This document shows positions 35,033 to 44,593 of a stretch of 64,000 nucleotides of DNA, one piece after another. The notes beneath the pieces were generated by a model. That model was not told where the DNA came from. It ran no database searches and saw nothing but the letters and a program-made list of their open reading frames with translations. A program made the translations under genes and the position numbers. Position 1 is the first letter of the stretch. Every line of letters starts with the position of its first letter. Source of the DNA: Morganella morganii (GTDB taxonomy: Bacteria; Pseudomonadota; Gammaproteobacteria; Enterobacterales; Enterobacteriaceae); contig NZ_CP066129.1 in the NCBI RefSeq assembly GCF_019242955.1, forward strand, positions 434,001-498,000, given 5' to 3'.

Positions 35033-36751
35033 ATGCCACAGATTTCCAGACAAGAATATTGCGGCCTGTTCGGGCCGACCACCGGAGATAAAATCCGTCT
35101 CGGTGATACTGATCTTTATATCGAAATTGAAAAAGACTTACGCGGTTACGGCGAAGAATCTGTTTACGGCGGCGGGAAATCCCTCCGTGACGGGATGGGT
35201 GCGAACAACACGCTGACCAGCGATAACGGTGTGCTCGACCTGGTGATCACCAACGTTACGATTCTGGACGCCAAATTAGGTGTCATCAAAGCGGACGTGG
35301 GTGTGAAGGACGGTAAAATCGTCGGTATCGGTAAGAGCGGTAACCCGAACCTGCAGGACGGAATCACCCCGGGAATGGTTGCCGGTGTATCGACCGATGC
35401 TATCTCCGGTGAACATCTGATCCTGACAGCGGCGGGTATTGATACCCACATCCACCTGATTTCACCACAGCAGGCTTATGCGGCGCTGTCTAACGGTGTC
35501 ACCACCTTCTTCGGCGGTGGTATCGGGCCGACAGACGGCACCAACGGTACAACGGTTACTGCCGGTCCGTGGAATATCCGCGCGATGCTGCGTTCACTGG
35601 AAGGTTTACCGGTTAACGTCGGTATGCTCGGTAAAGGTAACTCTTTTGCCCGCGATCCGCTGGTTGAACAGATCATTGCCGGTGTTGCCGGTCTGAAAGT
35701 CCACGAAGACTGGGGTGCAACCTCCAACGCCATCCGTCATGCCCTGCGTGTGGCAGATGATTATGATATTCAGGTTGCGGTACACACCGACAGCCTGAAC
35801 GAAGGCGGCTATGTGGAAGATACCATCGAAGCCTTTGAAGGCCGCACTATCCACACATACCACACCGAAGGTGCGGGCGGTGGCCATGCGCCGGATATCA
35901 TCAAAGTGGTCAGCCAGCCGAACGTGCTGCCGAGCTCCACTAACCCGACCCTGCCGTACGGTATCAACAGCCAGGCAGAACTGTTCGACATGATCATGGT
36001 ATGTCACAACCTGAACCCGAATGTCCCGGCTGACGTTTCCTTCGCGGAAAGCCGTGTGCGTCCGGAAACCATTGCGGCGGAAAACGTGCTGCATGATATG
36101 GGTGCTATCTCCATGTTCTCCAGTGACTCCCAGGCGATGGGACGTGTCGGTGAGAACTGGCTGCGTGTGATCCAGACCGCTAACGCGATGAAAGCGGCAC
36201 GCGGCAAACTGCCGGAAGATGCGGCGGGTAACGATAACTTCCGTGTTCTGCGTTACGTGGCAAAAATCACCATCAACCCGGCGATTGCCCAGGGTATCAG
36301 CCATGTGCTCGGATCAATCGAAGTCGGCAAAATGGCGGACCTGGTTCTGTGGGATCCGCGTTTCTTCGGTGCGAAACCAAAACTGGTTATCAAAGGCGGC
36401 ATGATCAACTGGGCAGCGATGGGTGATCCTAACGCCTCCCTGCCGACACCGCAGCCGGTCTTCTATCGTCCGATGTTTGGTGCGATGGGTAAAACCCTCC
36501 AGGATACCTGTGTGACCTTCGTTTCTCAGGCTGCACTGGAAGATGGTGTGAAAGAGAAAGCCGGTCTGGAGCGCCAGGTTGTTGCGGTTCAGGGCATGCG
36601 CACCACCACCAAACGTGACCTGGTCCGTAACGGCGAAACGCCGGATATTGAAGTGGACCCGGAAACCTTCGCGGTGAAAGTCAACGGAGAACACGCAACC
36701 TGCCAGCCAATCTCGGTGGCGGCGATGAACCAGCGTTATTTCTTTGGTTAA
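35033..36751 (+). CDS. ureC: Urease alpha (catalytic) subunit UreC
   Basis: 572 residues. The dinuclear nickel site is intact: [11 protein letters not shown] (two His), the lysine to be carbamylated in [17 protein letters not shown] and [17 protein letters not shown] His ligands, and the Asp in [10 protein letters not shown]. The mobile-flap Cys-His pair is MVCHNLNPN, where Klebsiella has CHHL. This CHN variant and the UreB length fit the acid-tolerant Yersinia/Morganella urease group. The ATG at 35033 has aagga 7 bases before. Hydrolyses urea to ammonia and carbamate in the cytoplasm. Confidence 0.97.
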   Translation: MPQISRQEYCGLFGPTTGDKIRLGDTDLYIEIEKDLRGYGEESVYGGGKSLRDGMGANNTLTSDNGVLDLVITNVTILDAKLGVIKADVGVKDGKIVGIGKSGNPNLQDGITPGMVAGVSTDAISGEHLILTAAGIDTHIHLISPQQAYAALSNGVTTFFGGGIGPTDGTNGTTVTAGPWNIRAMLRSLEGLPVNVGMLGKGNSFARDPLVEQIIAGVAGLKVHEDWGATSNAIRHALRVADDYDIQVAVHTDSLNEGGYVEDTIEAFEGRTIHTYHTEGAGGGHAPDIIKVVSQPNVLPSSTNPTLPYGINSQAELFDMIMVCHNLNPNVPADVSFAESRVRPETIAAENVLHDMGAISMFSSDSQAMGRVGENWLRVIQTANAMKAARGKLPEDAAGNDNFRVLRYVAKITINPAIAQGISHVLGSIEVGKMADLVLWDPRFFGAKPKLVIKGGMINWAAMGDPNASLPTPQPVFYRPMFGAMGKTLQDTCVTFVSQAALEDGVKEKAGLERQVVAVQGMRTTTKRDLVRNGETPDIEVDPETFAVKVNGEHATCQPISVAAMNQRYFFG

Positions 36752-36836
36752 CAGAATCCGGGGCTGAACGTCCCGGATTAACAGACTTCCCCGGCGGGCG
36801 CAGTCAGCCTGCCGGGCATAACAAAAAGGTAATTCC

Positions 36837-37514
36837 ATGATCCTCATTGAGCACATTCTCGGCAACGTCAGAAAAGAGCAGGCGTGGGCTGATAAAGCGA
36901 ACGATATGACGGTGGATATGCTGATCCTCGATCAGCGGGAAGCCCAGAAAAGCCGCTGCCGCAAACATACCCAAAACGGGCTGGATATCGGGATCGCGCT
37001 GGATCGCAACGTGCTGTTGTCTGACGGAGATGTGATCCATACCGATGATGCCACCAATACGATGGTTGTCGTCCAGATCGATCTGCGTGATGTCATGGTT
37101 GTTGATCTTAAACGTCTTCAGGGCAGCACGCCGGAAGAGCAGATCCGCATCAGTTTTGAACTGGGCCATGCGCTCGGTAACCAGCACTGGAAAGCAGTGA
37201 TCAAAGAAAACAAGGTGTATGTCCCGCTGACCGTCAGTGAAAAAGTGATGGAATCCGTGATGCGCACCCACGGTTTCGGCAATGATACGTTTGCTTTTGT
37301 CAAAGGCGAAACCATTCTGCCGATCCTGACCAACTCAGAATCCCGTCTGCTGTTCGGCGGCGCGGAAGAAACCGATACGCATGTGCATGTGGCACATAAC
37401 CACGGGCACTCACATTCACACGGCCACGATCACGGACACAACCATGATCATGACCACAGTCACGACCACGGCCATGATCATCACCATGATCACGACCATG
37501 ACCACAAACACTGA
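36837..37514 (+). CDS. ureE: Urease nickel metallochaperone UreE with long histidine-rich tail
   Basis: 225 residues. The N-terminal domain and the metal-binding C-terminal domain ([15 protein letters not shown] near residue 102) are typical. The last 46 or so residues hold about 23 His alternating with Asp, Gly and Ser. Such tails bind several nickel ions and can act as a nickel store. The encoding DNA (about 37380-37511) is a run of imperfect cay-gay units, so its length may vary by slippage. Delivers nickel to UreC with UreDFG. Confidence 0.96.
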   Translation: MILIEHILGNVRKEQAWADKANDMTVDMLILDQREAQKSRCRKHTQNGLDIGIALDRNVLLSDGDVIHTDDATNTMVVVQIDLRDVMVVDLKRLQGSTPEEQIRISFELGHALGNQHWKAVIKENKVYVPLTVSEKVMESVMRTHGFGNDTFAFVKGETILPILTNSESRLLFGGAEETDTHVHVAHNHGHSHSHGHDHGHNHDHDHSHDHGHDHHHDHDHDHKH

Positions 37515-37538
37515 CAGACCGGAACGGGAGAACGTGTG

Positions 37539-38225
37539 ATGAAAGCGGCTGATCTTATCCGGATCATGCAGTTTGGTGATTCGGCACTTCCCGTCGGCGC
37601 CTTTACTTTCTCAAACGGTGTGGAATCGGCGATTCAGACGGGCGTGGTACATGATGCAGAAACCCTGAAAGGGTTTGTCCGCACTGCGCTGAAACAGGCG
37701 GCCAGTGGTGACGGTATTGCCGTTGTCGCGGCACACCGCGCTGTGCTGGCGGGGGATAATGATGCCATCCTGCGGGTCGATCGGGCGGTGAATAACCGCA
37801 AACTGAATGAAGAAGCCCGTCTGATGGCAACGCGGATGGGGAAAAAGCTGGCGGAGATTTCCGTCCATATTTTTGACGATCCGCTCGTGGCCTGGTGGCT
37901 GGCGCAGATTAAAAGCGGGGACACCCCCGGCACACAGCCTGTGACTCAGGCCATTGTGATGGCGGTACAGGGTATCGGCGAACGCGAAGTGGTGGTCATG
38001 CATCAGTACGGGATCGCGATGACGATCCTCAGCGCCGCCATGCGCCTGATGCGGATTACGCACTTTGAAACACAGCACATTTTATTTGAGCTGAACAACG
38101 ACATTGAAACCTTCTGCGATATTGCAGCCTGCGGCGACATTGAACAGATGTCTTCCTATGTGCCGGTGATCGACGTCCTTGCGGCAGTTCATACCAAATC
38201 TTTTGTCCGCCTGTTTATGAACTGA
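37539..38225 (+). CDS. ureF: Urease accessory protein UreF
   Basis: 228-residue all-helical accessory factor. [20 protein letters not shown] near residue 14 is the family signature, and the C-terminal [23 protein letters not shown] carries the conserved tail that contacts UreD and UreG. UreF bridges UreD-apo-urease and the GTPase UreG. The ATG at 37539 is preferred (gggag eight bases upstream) over the GTG three bases earlier. Confidence 0.95.
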   Translation: MKAADLIRIMQFGDSALPVGAFTFSNGVESAIQTGVVHDAETLKGFVRTALKQAASGDGIAVVAAHRAVLAGDNDAILRVDRAVNNRKLNEEARLMATRMGKKLAEISVHIFDDPLVAWWLAQIKSGDTPGTQPVTQAIVMAVQGIGEREVVVMHQYGIAMTILSAAMRLMRITHFETQHILFELNNDIETFCDIAACGDIEQMSSYVPVIDVLAAVHTKSFVRLFMN

Positions 38226-38257
38226 CAGGCGGCTGACTTATTTCCGGGAGTATATTG

Positions 38258-38893
38258 ATGAAAAAAATGACACGGATCGGCATCGGCGGCCCTGTTGGCT
38301 CAGGTAAAACGGCGATTATTGAGGTGATCACTCCGATTCTGATTGAACGCGGGATCAAACCGTTAATCATCACTAATGACATCGTGACCACCGAAGATGC
38401 GAAACAGGTCAAACGTACCCTGAAAGGTATCCTCGACGAAGAGAAAATCCTCGGCGTTGAAACCGGTGCCTGTCCGCACACCGCGGTACGCGAAGATCCG
38501 AGTATGAACATTGCCGCTGTGGAAGATATGGAAGAGCGCTTCCCGGACAGTGACGTCATCATGATCGAAAGCGGCGGCGACAACCTGACACTGACCTTCA
38601 GTCCGGCACTCGCTGACTTCTACATCTATGTTATTGATGTGGCGGAAGGGGAAAAAATCCCGCGTAAAAACGGACCGGGCCTGGTACAGGCGGATATCCT
38701 GGTGATCAACAAAATCGACCTGGCGCCGTACGTCGGCGCGAGTCTGGAAGTCATGGAAAGTGACACCAAAGTGGTGCGCGGCAACCGTCCGTATGTCATG
38801 ACCAACTGCAAAACCGGCGAAGGTGTGATTGAGCTGGTGGATATGATCATGGATAAATTCCTGTTCACCCATCAGGCGGGAGCGAAAGCATGA
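38258..38893 (+). CDS. ureG: Urease accessory GTPase UreG
   Basis: 211 residues. P-loop [10 protein letters not shown] at residue 8, the metal-binding Cys-Pro-His motif ([11 protein letters not shown] near 71), [13 protein letters not shown], and the guanine-specificity [11 protein letters not shown] near 148. GTP hydrolysis by UreG drives nickel insertion. ATG at 38258 with a TTG just before. The stop overlaps the ureD start (ATGA). Confidence 0.96.
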   Translation: MKKMTRIGIGGPVGSGKTAIIEVITPILIERGIKPLIITNDIVTTEDAKQVKRTLKGILDEEKILGVETGACPHTAVREDPSMNIAAVEDMEERFPDSDVIMIESGGDNLTLTFSPALADFYIYVIDVAEGEKIPRKNGPGLVQADILVINKIDLAPYVGASLEVMESDTKVVRGNRPYVMTNCKTGEGVIELVDMIMDKFLFTHQAGAKA

Positions 38894-39855
38894 CACAACT
38901 GAGGGCTGAGATTGCGGGGACGCCGACACGTCTCCGGGCTCATCTCTTAGGGGAAAAGGCGCCGGAAATGGCGCCTTACCAGGATGAGCCAAAACAGATG
39001 CAAAGTGGTGCCATCGGGAAAAGCGGCTATCTGAAACTGCGGTTTGCCAAACGGGAATACCGCAGTGAAATGGTGGAAATGGAGCGCCGGGTCCCTTCTC
39101 TGGTGCAGCGTGCGCTGTACTGGGATGAAATGATGCCGCAGATGCCGTGTGTCACCATGATTTCAACTTCCGGCTGCCTGTTACAGGGCGACCGCCAGGC
39201 GCTGGATCTGATTGTGGAAGAAGGGGCGTGTGCCCATGTCACCACACAGTCCGCCACCAAAATCCACATGATGGAGGCGAACTACGCCACGCAGTACCAG
39301 AACGTGGTGGTGGAAGCGGGCGGTTATCTGGAGTTTATGCCGGACCCGATTATTCCGCACCGTAATGCCCGGTTTTTAACGGATACACAGATAACGATTG
39401 ATCCGACGGCCACGATGATCTATTCCGAGATCCTGATGTCAGGACGGAAATATCACCACCCGGACGAACAATTCGGATTTGATATTTTCTCATCAAAGAT
39501 CAGGGCGGAAGACAGTGAGGGGAAAGAGTTATTTGTTGAAAAATATATTCTGGAACCGAAAAAAGAAGCCTTGAATGTCGTCGGCGTGATGGGCGGGTTT
39601 GATGTCTTCGGTAATGTGATTTTACTGACACCGAAAGAGCATCATGCCCGTATTCTGGAACGCCTGGAAGCCCGTTATGACACGGATGAAGAGGTTGCAT
39701 TCGGCGCAACGCAGTTGCCGAACGAGTGCGGCCTGGTCTTCAAAGTGCTGGGAATCGACAGCCCGAAAACCAAAGAGGCTGTCCGTTATTTCTGGCAAAT
39801 CGCCCGGGAAGAGATCCTGGGCATCACATTGCAGAAACCGTTCCTGTGGCGCTGA
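38890..39855 (+). CDS. ureD: Urease accessory protein UreD
   Basis: 321 residues, larger than the 270 of Klebsiella UreD, with a longer N-terminus. Family features are the basic [19 protein letters not shown] region, the CLLQGDR loop, [13 protein letters not shown] and [14 protein letters not shown]. UreD is the scaffold that binds apo-urease and channels nickel. Its position at the end of the operon (ureABCEFGD) is found in Yersinia and Morganella, whereas Klebsiella and Proteus have it first. Confidence 0.95.
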   Translation: MTQLRAEIAGTPTRLRAHLLGEKAPEMAPYQDEPKQMQSGAIGKSGYLKLRFAKREYRSEMVEMERRVPSLVQRALYWDEMMPQMPCVTMISTSGCLLQGDRQALDLIVEEGACAHVTTQSATKIHMMEANYATQYQNVVVEAGGYLEFMPDPIIPHRNARFLTDTQITIDPTATMIYSEILMSGRKYHHPDEQFGFDIFSSKIRAEDSEGKELFVEKYILEPKKEALNVVGVMGGFDVFGNVILLTPKEHHARILERLEARYDTDEEVAFGATQLPNECGLVFKVLGIDSPKTKEAVRYFWQIAREEILGITLQKPFLWR

Positions 39856-39887
39856 TGCGCCGCAGGATGATACCGGTAGTTACTCAG

Positions 39888-39921
39888 GGGACTGATTATT
39901 ATCAGCATAATCAGTCCCTTT
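39888..39921 (+). terminator. Hairpin between ureD and the urea transporter gene
   Basis: A perfect 12-bp stem gggactgattat/ataatcagtccc with a 7-nt loop is followed by three T. It may reduce read-through from urease into the transporter genes. Confidence 0.7.
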
Positions 39922-39948
39922 GTCTGGTTCACCTTCAGGGGAAAGACA

Positions 39949-40941
39949 ATGGCAACTTCAACAGTCAGTCAGAACGGCTGGAATAAACTGGCCGGATCCA
40001 ATCCTGTCATACATTTTATTGATATCACACTGCGCGGCTGCGCACAGGTGATGTTTCAGAACAACCCGCTGACCGGGCTGTTCTTCTTTGCGGCTATTTT
40101 TATTGGTGCATACAGTGAAGGCATTCCGGCAGTCGGCTGGGGCTGTCTGCTCGGTACGGTCGTATCCACGCTGACCGCGTACGTCAGCAAAATGGATGTC
40201 ACCTCACTGCGTGCCGGGCTGTACGGCTATAACGGCTGTCTGGTCGGTGTTGCACTGCCGACTTTCCTGGAAAATTCAGCGTTTATGTGGGCGGCTATTG
40301 TGCTCGGCAGTATCGTGGCGGTGATCGCCACCATCTCACTGACCGATTTTCTGAAAAACTGGAAAGTGGCAGCACTGACCGCGCCTTTCGTGCTGGTGAC
40401 CTGGACTATTCTGCTGGCCAGTTACAGTTTCTTCGGCATCAAGGGCGTCAGCCTGCCGGGACCGGCACTGCCGGATCAGTATGTGGCGCCGATCGCCGGT
40501 ATCCCGTATTCCGATCTGATCCCGGATATATTCCGCGGTGTATCCGAAGTCTTCCTGCTGAGCAGCATCACTGTCGGGATACTGTTTGTGATCGGTCTGG
40601 CGGTCAGCTCTGTATGGGCGGCGATCTTTGCGGTGCTCGGTTCACTGCTGGCCTTTGGTGTGGCGTCATTCCTGAAAGCCGATTTCGGCAGTGTCCATAC
40701 CGGGCTTTATTCATTCAGCGCCGTGTTAACCGCGATTGCGCTGGGCTCCACATTTAACAAACCGAGCTTCAAAGTACTGGTGTATACCGTTGTGGGTGTG
40801 ATTTTCACGGTGTTTGTCCAGGGTGCACTGGATGTGGTGGTATCGCCGTTCGGCATTCCGACACTGACCATGCCGTTCGTTCTGGCCTCCTGGCTGTTCC
40901 TGGTACCGAATCAGGACATCATGCCGGAACACCGTCAGTAA
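39949..40941 (+). CDS. yut: Urea transporter (UT family, Yut)
   Basis: 330 residues, with about ten membrane segments in two repeats. GLYGYNGCLVGVALP near residue 91 and VHTGLYSFSAVLTAIALG near residue 246 are the paired signature segments of UT channels, which pass urea down its gradient. Ribosome-binding aggggaaag precedes the ATG. Placement just after ureD matches the yut gene of Yersinia. It supplies substrate to the cytoplasmic urease. Confidence 0.92.
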   Translation: MATSTVSQNGWNKLAGSNPVIHFIDITLRGCAQVMFQNNPLTGLFFFAAIFIGAYSEGIPAVGWGCLLGTVVSTLTAYVSKMDVTSLRAGLYGYNGCLVGVALPTFLENSAFMWAAIVLGSIVAVIATISLTDFLKNWKVAALTAPFVLVTWTILLASYSFFGIKGVSLPGPALPDQYVAPIAGIPYSDLIPDIFRGVSEVFLLSSITVGILFVIGLAVSSVWAAIFAVLGSLLAFGVASFLKADFGSVHTGLYSFSAVLTAIALGSTFNKPSFKVLVYTVVGVIFTVFVQGALDVVVSPFGIPTLTMPFVLASWLFLVPNQDIMPEHRQ

Positions 40942-40953
40942 AAGGGGAGAGAT

Positions 40954-42120
40954 ATGCAGAGTAATCTACTGAAGACAGGATTACATAAGTTACTGAGTCT
41001 GCGGGTGATCCTGTCGGTGCTGCTGTTTATTGACGGGGTGATGATCCTGTCGCCGGTTCTGTTTTCCTATACCGGAGACATTGCCTGGCAGGACGGCGGC
41101 TTCACCGCGTGGTTACAGTCGCTCGGGTTTATAAAATTACTGGATATTCCCCGCTTTATGCTGGGGCTGCTGCTGGCGCTGCTGGCCCTGCTGATGATGA
41201 CAGGTGCACGTATTGCCTGGCTGTTCTCCCTGTTTATCCTGCTCACGATGGTACTGATGGATCTGGGGCTGGCACATGAATACACACTTCAGGGGCTGTT
41301 CTCACTGGCGCTGCTGATTGCCTGCGGCTGTCTGTGGCGCCAGTTCCCGCATCACAGCCTGACCAGTGCCGGCGTGGTGGCAGTCAGCAGTATTATCCTG
41401 CTGGTGGTGTATTCCGTTTTCGGCACCCTGTATCTCGGCAATGAGTTCCAGCCGCATGTTACTGACATCTCAGCAGCGTTCTACTTTGCCCTGGTCTGTA
41501 TGACCACCGTCGGCTTCGGGGATATCATCCCGATCAGCGTGGAAGCGCGGATGTTTACCCTGACAGTGGTGGTGTTTGGTATCACTATTTTCACCACATC
41601 TATTGTGTACATTGTGGGTGTCGTTCTGCGCGGCACACGCGAGATTGTCAAAAAGAGGTTGCTGCACATGAAAGAGCATTATGTTGTTATCGGCGCGAAT
41701 CCGCTGGCGGTCAATATCTATAAAGGCCTGAAAAAACGCGGTTTGCAGGTGGTCGTGATCTGTTCTGATGACGAAAAAGCGCATTTCCCTGATGGTACGG
41801 TGGCCGTTGCCGGTGACAGCGCGGATGCGGTGACCCTGAATGAAGCGAATGTGAAAGACGCCCGCTGTGTGATGGCCATCAGTGATAATGACGCGGATAA
41901 CACCTTTGCGCTGCTGGCGGTAAAACAGCTGGCCGGTGAGGGCGTGAAAACCGTGACGGTGGTGAATCAGGAAGAGAACCGCGACAAAATGCGCCTGCTG
42001 CATGCGGATATGACCTTCTCCCTGTCACAACTCGGCAGTGAAGTGCTGATGAAAATGCTGTGCGGCGAGAACATCAATAACAGCGTCATGGCTGACATCT
42101 TATTAGCCAAAGCGCCATAA
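40954..42120 (+). CDS. Kch-like potassium channel with RCK domain
   Basis: 388 residues. Multiple N-terminal spans, then a pore with selectivity filter TTVGFGD near residue 183, an S6 helix, then a cytosolic RCK/TrkA-N domain beginning HYVVIGANPLAVNIYKGL near residue 243 and including MAISDNDADNTFALLAVKQL. Overall layout and C-terminal sequence resemble E. coli Kch (417 residues). The start lies 12 bp after the urea transporter stop with aggggaga before it, so they are co-transcribed. A K+ path could offset charge or pH effects of ureolysis; this is inference. Confidence 0.87.
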   Translation: MQSNLLKTGLHKLLSLRVILSVLLFIDGVMILSPVLFSYTGDIAWQDGGFTAWLQSLGFIKLLDIPRFMLGLLLALLALLMMTGARIAWLFSLFILLTMVLMDLGLAHEYTLQGLFSLALLIACGCLWRQFPHHSLTSAGVVAVSSIILLVVYSVFGTLYLGNEFQPHVTDISAAFYFALVCMTTVGFGDIIPISVEARMFTLTVVVFGITIFTTSIVYIVGVVLRGTREIVKKRLLHMKEHYVVIGANPLAVNIYKGLKKRGLQVVVICSDDEKAHFPDGTVAVAGDSADAVTLNEANVKDARCVMAISDNDADNTFALLAVKQLAGEGVKTVTVVNQEENRDKMRLLHADMTFSLSQLGSEVLMKMLCGENINNSVMADILLAKAP

Positions 42121-42132
42121 GCAGGGCCGGTT

Positions 42133-43215
42133 GTGAAGCATAAAGAAAAAAAAATAAATCTGAGCCACGGGATCACCCGGGCTCAGTCATTCTTTTATTC
42201 CCGGTTTAAACAGCTGCACGGCATCCGCATTGCACTGGCATTTACACTGACGTTTATGGTGTTCCGGGAATTACACAGCGATAAGCTCGATTACATTATC
42301 ATGACACTTATCTCTATCCTGATGCCGATGCCGTACTGGGGAAATGTGCTGATACGTTCAATGCAGCGCACGCTCGGCACCGTGATCGGCTCACTGATAG
42401 GGATGCTGCTGCTGTACACGGAAACTCACTCTTTTCCGCTGATGCTGGCGCTGGCAACGATTGCAATGTTTGTCTGCGGCCTGATTGCGCTGGGCAAAAA
42501 CATGTATGTCGGGATGCTGATCGGGATGACCATCAGTATCGTTGCCACTGCACCTGTCGGGGATATGGACTCCGCGCTTATCCGTTCGGCGCAGACCGTG
42601 GGCGGCTCCATTCTGGCGCTGGTCTTCTCGGCGATTCTGCCGCTGAAAGGGTTTGTGTTCTGGCGGATGAATATCAGTACCATTCTGCGCGATACCGCCA
42701 GATTATATGATGAGCACATCATGAAACTGAACAGCACAGACCCGGAGCGATGGGATAATCAGCTGAAAGATACGTTATCGACGTTATTGGCCTGTAATAC
42801 CTATATTGCGCCGTCCGTCAAAGAAACCCATGTCCCGGCGGCCACTTTTACTGCCATTCACGGGCGCATCCGGCGGCTGGTGGCGATACTGGAACTGCTG
42901 ACAGACACCTTCAGTAAAAACTACTTCGCCCACGCGCTGAACACCGAGAATCCTTACATTGTGCAGTTACAGAAAAGTAACAGTGAAATTATGAAACTTC
43001 TCTCTGATATCTTTGTGCAGGGGAAAGACGATGACACGATGGATAAGCTTCAGGCACTGCGTGCCAGCACACATGAGCTGCATCAGAAGATCAATGCACA
43101 GCCGGAAAGTAATTCGGCGGATGCCATGATGGTCGGGATGAGTGTGGAGGTTATCAAACTGCTGGATGAAGTGTGCGGGCTTGTTCAGATTGACATTTTA
43201 AAGAAATGCGCATAA
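42133..43215 (+). CDS. FUSC-family inner membrane protein (YeeA-like)
   Basis: 360 residues. The N-terminal 170 residues hold about six membrane spans (RIALAFTLTFMVFRELH, LISILMPMPYWGNVL, RTLGTVIGSLIGMLLLY, MYVGMLIGMTISIVATAPV), typical of FUSC/aromatic-acid exporter membrane domains. The remainder is a charged helical cytosolic domain. Starts with GTG 12 bp after the channel gene, so part of the same transcript. Substrate unknown; the family is loosely linked to efflux. Confidence 0.75.
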   Translation: MKHKEKKINLSHGITRAQSFFYSRFKQLHGIRIALAFTLTFMVFRELHSDKLDYIIMTLISILMPMPYWGNVLIRSMQRTLGTVIGSLIGMLLLYTETHSFPLMLALATIAMFVCGLIALGKNMYVGMLIGMTISIVATAPVGDMDSALIRSAQTVGGSILALVFSAILPLKGFVFWRMNISTILRDTARLYDEHIMKLNSTDPERWDNQLKDTLSTLLACNTYIAPSVKETHVPAATFTAIHGRIRRLVAILELLTDTFSKNYFAHALNTENPYIVQLQKSNSEIMKLLSDIFVQGKDDDTMDKLQALRASTHELHQKINAQPESNSADAMMVGMSVEVIKLLDEVCGLVQIDILKKCA

Positions 43216-43255
43216 ACACAGAAACATTGAAATAAAAATGGCGTAAGGTTTTTCT

Positions 43256-43639
43256 ATGTTAAATGTGATCCTCAGCATTTCCGCAGGATCAGTACTCGGC
43301 GGCCTTGGCCGCTGGGTGTTGAGTAATAAATTCAATCCGGTACTGGCGATGATGCCGCTGGGAACGTATCTCGCCAATATTATTGCCGGTTATATTATCG
43401 GCCTGGCTGTGGCATTTTTCTCTTCGCACCCGACACTCCCGGCGGAATGGCGGCTGTTTATTGTCACCGGGTTCTGCGGTGCGTTATCGACATTCTCGAC
43501 GTTCTCACTGGAGATTGTGCAGGCCTTTCAGGCCGGGCGCATCCACCACGGCATGGCCGAAATCGCCCTGCATGTCATCAGTTCCCTGCTGATGACCTGG
43601 CTCGGTCTGCTGACCTGGCAGGTGTTGCAGCACCGGTAA
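43256..43639 (+). CDS. crcB: Fluoride channel CrcB (Fluc)
   Basis: 127 residues with four membrane helices. The Fluc signature GFCGALSTFSTFSLEI near residue 76 supplies the pore phenylalanines, and the N-terminal GGLGRWVLS and TYLANIIAGYIIGL (central Asn) complete the fold. Exports fluoride from the cytoplasm as a dual-topology dimer. The 40-bp gap to the FUSC gene is too short for a fluoride riboswitch, and none is seen. Confidence 0.93.
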   Translation: MLNVILSISAGSVLGGLGRWVLSNKFNPVLAMMPLGTYLANIIAGYIIGLAVAFFSSHPTLPAEWRLFIVTGFCGALSTFSTFSLEIVQAFQAGRIHHGMAEIALHVISSLLMTWLGLLTWQVLQHR

Positions 43640-43824
43640 TTTGCTGAATATAAAAATAGTATCTGCAAATTCTGCTTGTTTTAATCCGGTATGTTTGCAG
43701 ATTGCTTTAACATCGGAACCGGGAGTTTGTATTTATTTTCCGGTGCCGGAACAACGTGGCCTTTTTCAATTGCCACCATCTCTTCCATGCTGCGGACCAG
43801 ATTTTCAAAAAGTGTTTTATCCAT
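43640..43824 (-). pseudogene. Decayed HTH antitoxin (NadS/HigA-like), frameshifted and truncated
   Basis: Minus-strand frame starting at 43824 gives MDKTLFENLVRSMEEM and EKGHVVPAPEN, which match the N-terminus of NadS/HigA-type antitoxins. That frame stops at 43681. A second frame continues with DVKAICKHTGLKQAEFADTI (43657-43714), the first half of the family helix-turn-helix. So a shift occurred around 43720-43735, and the rest of the protein is gone, running into crcB on the other strand. No toxin gene is left. It lies 8 bp downstream of ytjB on the same strand. Confidence 0.65.
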
Positions 43825-43832
43825 ACTTTATT

Positions 43833-44492
43833 TCATTCATCCTTTTTATCTTTATTCCCCTGCTTCTCATCTTCATTTTTCAGATTAGCGGTCAGCAGAT
43901 ACAGAGATTGCTGCCAGCGGCTCGGGGTCAGTTGCAGCAGATTATTAGCCAGGACAAAACCGATGCCGAGAGCGAGAAGTAACATTACCCGCAGCAGGTT
44001 CGTGGTGTTATCCACCTGAGTGGATTCCGTGGCCAGCCGGTGAGTATCAATGGTCAGACGCAGAAAGCCTTTCGGGCCTTTTTTCCCGGGGATAGCAGCG
44101 ACAATCTGATGGTTAAAATAACTGCCGGCTTTTTGTCCGTCCAGCGCCAGCCGGTCACGGACAGTAATACTCTCGCCGCTGCCTGCTATCTGCACCCCGT
44201 CATCCTGATATACTGTGGCATCGAGAATACGGCTGTTGGTGGTCAGTTGCTCTAAATTTGCCGTAATCTGTTTCTTATTGAGCACTTTCCCGTTATCGTC
44301 TATAGCATCGGAAAGGTTAAACGCCACCTGCTGTGCCAGTGAATAGGCCAGTTCATTAAACTGATCCATTGACGACTGCTGGTGTACGCGGCTGAAATAA
44401 GACACGCCCTGTAACAGACACACCATCAGGGCGAGACAAATCAGAATAATGGCTGTTTTGTGCAGCCGGAATGTTAACTTCGTTTTGGCCAT
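43833..44492 (-). CDS. ytjB: Membrane protein YtjB (Smp)
   Basis: 219 residues, near the 214 of E. coli YtjB. Two membrane spans (TAIILICLALMVCLLQGVSYF near residue 13 and LLRVMLLLALGIGFVLANNLL near 165) flank a periplasmic domain with YQDDGVQIAGSGES. The C-terminus is charged (NEDEKQGNKDKK). Divergent from serB as in E. coli. Function not established; virulence-related by name only. Confidence 0.9.
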   Translation of the reverse strand: MAKTKLTFRLHKTAIILICLALMVCLLQGVSYFSRVHQQSSMDQFNELAYSLAQQVAFNLSDAIDDNGKVLNKKQITANLEQLTTNSRILDATVYQDDGVQIAGSGESITVRDRLALDGQKAGSYFNHQIVAAIPGKKGPKGFLRLTIDTHRLATESTQVDNTTNLLRVMLLLALGIGFVLANNLLQLTPSRWQQSLYLLTANLKNEDEKQGNKDKKDE

Positions 44493-44593
44493 TGTTTATC
44501 CGTTTTTCCGTTGTCGCCACCATATTGCCAGAAGCGGCAATTTTTATCTGCTACCATCATGAATATTATCAGGGATTATAGGAGTATCTGTTG

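Noticed and set aside
35606..36304. Minus-strand open frame (232 codons) inside ureC
   Set aside because: Mirror frame of a conserved catalytic subunit gene, with no start signals or family similarity.
37380..37511. Short-repeat run in ureE taken as a CRISPR-like or non-coding repeat
   Set aside because: It is in frame and encodes the His-rich tail typical of UreE.
43216..43255. Fluoride riboswitch upstream of crcB
   Set aside because: Only 40 bp separate crcB from the previous gene, too short for the aptamer, and no matching fold is visible.
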